Source: Parabacteroides gordonii MS-1 = DSM 23371 (GTDB lineage Bacteria; Bacteroidota; Bacteroidia; Bacteroidales; Tannerellaceae). Taken from it: a stretch of 64,000 bases of DNA. Positions 62,616 to 64,000 of the stretch are shown one piece after another; position 1 is the stretch's first letter, and the number at the start of each line of letters is the position of its first letter. Position numbers and translations under genes: made by a program. The stretch spans positions 1,774,173 through 1,838,172 of the forward strand of contig NZ_KQ033919.1 in the NCBI RefSeq assembly GCF_000969825.1, written 5' to 3'. The notes beneath the pieces are model-generated. The model saw nothing but the letters and a program-made list of their open reading frames with translations, was not told the origin of the DNA and did no database searches.

Positions 62616-63824
62616 ATGAAAAAGCTTTTAACACAAACAATCTTTTTGCTGATAGCAATATTTGCAGGAACAGCAACAACATTTGCAATTACTAAAAATG
62701 ACATCTCTTTACAGCTGGATGGAATCAGCACCCAACTCTCAGGAACATATTCTGATATAAATGAATATACTGATGGTTCAGGAAAAACATTCCTTACAAC
62801 TGGAGACATTTATGTAAAAGGAAGATTGATAAATAAGACTTATCAGGATATTCAACTAAATACATCCAGAATTTTAGTTGCTTTTGTTCAAGGAGATTCC
62901 CCCTATACTTCAACCACATATTCTTATGATAAAACCATGTTAACAAGCCTCAATATAGAAGCACATGGTTTTGCTGAAGTAATAGTCAAAATTCCCAGCA
63001 ATTATCAAATTAGAAATGGAAAATTAAATCTTTATTTCGTTTATGCTGAGGGTGCAGGCGGATATTTCTTCACAGGAACTTATAATGTTACAAATTCTGT
63101 AACCAAGACCAGTACTATGGCCTCTACTTCTGAAAATGATCTAAGATTAGACTTATATTACATTAGTGATCGAGGTTCAGCTGGAGGTCGTTTAAGTTCA
63201 TATACTCTGGATTCAAGAAACAGTTTTGTAACAACTACTGGTGATATATATGTGTCAGGAAGTATTACAAATACTACAAATAACCCGATTGTAGTAAATT
63301 ACCCGAGAATTTTAGTTGCATTTGGTTATCATGAATCACCATACACTGGTGAAGTTTACAATGGTGGTGGAGATAAAGTATCCACAGTCACGATACCAGC
63401 ACATGATTACACTGATATTATGATCAAAATACCAACAAATTGGCCTTATCATTTAAAACAAACATCTGATAATTATACATATTTAGATTTTTATTTTATT
63501 TATGCAGAAGGTTCTGGACTACCGCTTTTCAACGGTTCTTATTGCATCTCCAACGGAAAGAGTAAATCCCTTTCTGTAGAAAAACAATTATCTATTACAG
63601 TTTCGTATTACGATGCATCCAATGTAACCGTCAAATCGACTGACGATTCTGCTATAAAATCAATTCGAGTTATCGGAACAATGGGAGATTTAGTTAAAAG
63701 CCAATCATACGGTAATAACAGTATGGAAGCCAACATAGATCTTTCCAACTGTAAAAATGGTATCTACTACATTCAAGTAGAGAAAACAACAGGAGTTGAA
63801 ACATCCAAGATTATTAAGAAGTAA
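62616..63824 (+). CDS. Secreted protein with duplicated domain and T9SS sorting domain
   Basis: A 402-residue secreted protein. Signal peptide MKKLLTQTIFLLIAIFAGTA...A. Residues ~30-165 and ~175-325 are two copies of one β-rich domain: both contain TTGDIYV, a PRILVAF or SRILVAF strand, IPAHDYTDIMIKIP or IEAHGFAEVIVKIP, and FYFIYAEGSG or LYFVYAEGAG. The C-terminus (IKSIRVIGTMGDLVKSQSYG ... SKIIKK) is a T9SS type A sorting domain. Paired with a GH30 enzyme, it may be a carbohydrate-binding partner at the surface. Base use is more A/T-rich than its neighbours. A long hairpin at 63835-63879 follows. Confidence 0.8.
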   Translation: MKKLLTQTIFLLIAIFAGTATTFAITKNDISLQLDGISTQLSGTYSDINEYTDGSGKTFLTTGDIYVKGRLINKTYQDIQLNTSRILVAFVQGDSPYTSTTYSYDKTMLTSLNIEAHGFAEVIVKIPSNYQIRNGKLNLYFVYAEGAGGYFFTGTYNVTNSVTKTSTMASTSENDLRLDLYYISDRGSAGGRLSSYTLDSRNSFVTTTGDIYVSGSITNTTNNPIVVNYPRILVAFGYHESPYTGEVYNGGGDKVSTVTIPAHDYTDIMIKIPTNWPYHLKQTSDNYTYLDFYFIYAEGSGLPLFNGSYCISNGKSKSLSVEKQLSITVSYYDASNVTVKSTDDSAIKSIRVIGTMGDLVKSQSYGNNSMEANIDLSNCKNGIYYIQVEKTTGVETSKIIKK

Positions 63825-63834
63825 TCACAGCAAT

Positions 63835-63879
63835 ACAATAAGTTTACTTTCACTAAATCAAAGAAAGTAAGCTTATTGT
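63835..63879 (+). terminator. Hairpin after the T9SS protein gene
   Basis: A 17-bp stem (63835-63851 with 63863-63879, one G-U type pair) without a T-tract. It may be a weak terminator or a processing site before the next gene. Confidence 0.55.
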
Positions 63880-63935
63880 GAGCTCTATACATAAAACGCA
63901 ATAAATATCTTACAATAAATTTAAAACATAATATT

Positions 63936-64000
63936 ATGAAGACTTTCAAAATTGTATTCGTAATTTCTCTTTTATTGTTAACTGGAATCAACGTTTATGC
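63936..64000 (+). CDS. Start of a secreted protein gene (partial)
   Basis: The first 21 codons are visible: MKTFKIVFVISLLLLTGINV and so on, ending in YA, a classic signal peptide. The gene runs off the window. It follows the T9SS protein gene in the same direction, so it may belong to the same GH30-linked set. The product cannot be named. Confidence 0.6.
   Translation, partial: MKTFKIVFVISLLLLTGINVY

Overview
The window comes from a Bacteroidota gut-type bacterium, most likely Parabacteroides. The evidence is two very large secreted proteins sharing a Parabacteroides-type DUF6383 C-terminus, SusD-free fimbrillin genes, T9SS sorting domains, a eukaryotic-type hexokinase, a cdaA-folP pair, and repeated promoters of the Bacteroides form (TTG about 19-20 nt upstream of TAnnTTTG). 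There is no tRNA, rRNA, CRISPR array, transposase, integrase or site-specific recombinase in the window.

Layout. 1-3.7 kb is an accessory module: an HU-like protein (cut by the edge), a DUF4248 protein, a VirE-type primase/helicase and a small unknown protein. 4-8 kb and 20.7-25 kb hold two S-layer-like DUF6383 genes. Each has a ~200 bp promoter segment bounded by inverted 34-bp sites, and in this assembly both promoters point away from their genes (OFF). Next to each is a phage-antirepressor-like gene (RhuM; BRO-N). 9.5-20.5 kb is mostly housekeeping: lrgAB, efp, radC, a MIP18 Fe-S factor, lpxH, pta-ackA, cdaA-folP, murF, a phosphatase lipoprotein. 26.4-36.9 kb has a DUF2339 membrane protein, an HTH protein, a PfkB kinase, an MFS transporter, a small lipoprotein, an iron alcohol dehydrogenase and uvrA. 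36.9-45 kb is a glycosidase-like lipoprotein followed by a fimbrial locus (AraC regulator, DUF5119 anchor, three fimbrillins; DUF3575 and DUF3868 on the other strand). 45-64 kb has a C11 protease, a lamin-tail T9SS protein, asd, a DUF4143 ATPase, a porin-porin-RmlD-AICAR transformylase operon, trpB2, hexokinase, an AraC regulator, a GH30 lipoprotein and a T9SS protein.

Two things stand out beyond the genes. First, the S-layer loci form a matched system: invertible promoters with identical site design, a conserved block inside each invertible segment, and a conserved 3' UTR element whose outer stem has changed sequence on both sides while keeping pairing, around a CCC-GTGA-GGG hairpin. Second, at least six intergenic arrays at unrelated loci share a strict 22-bp (11-bp half-unit) period although their sequences differ; two of them belong to one sequence family 42 kb apart. 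I know of no named element with this behaviour. All calls rest on reading the sequence; no database search was run.
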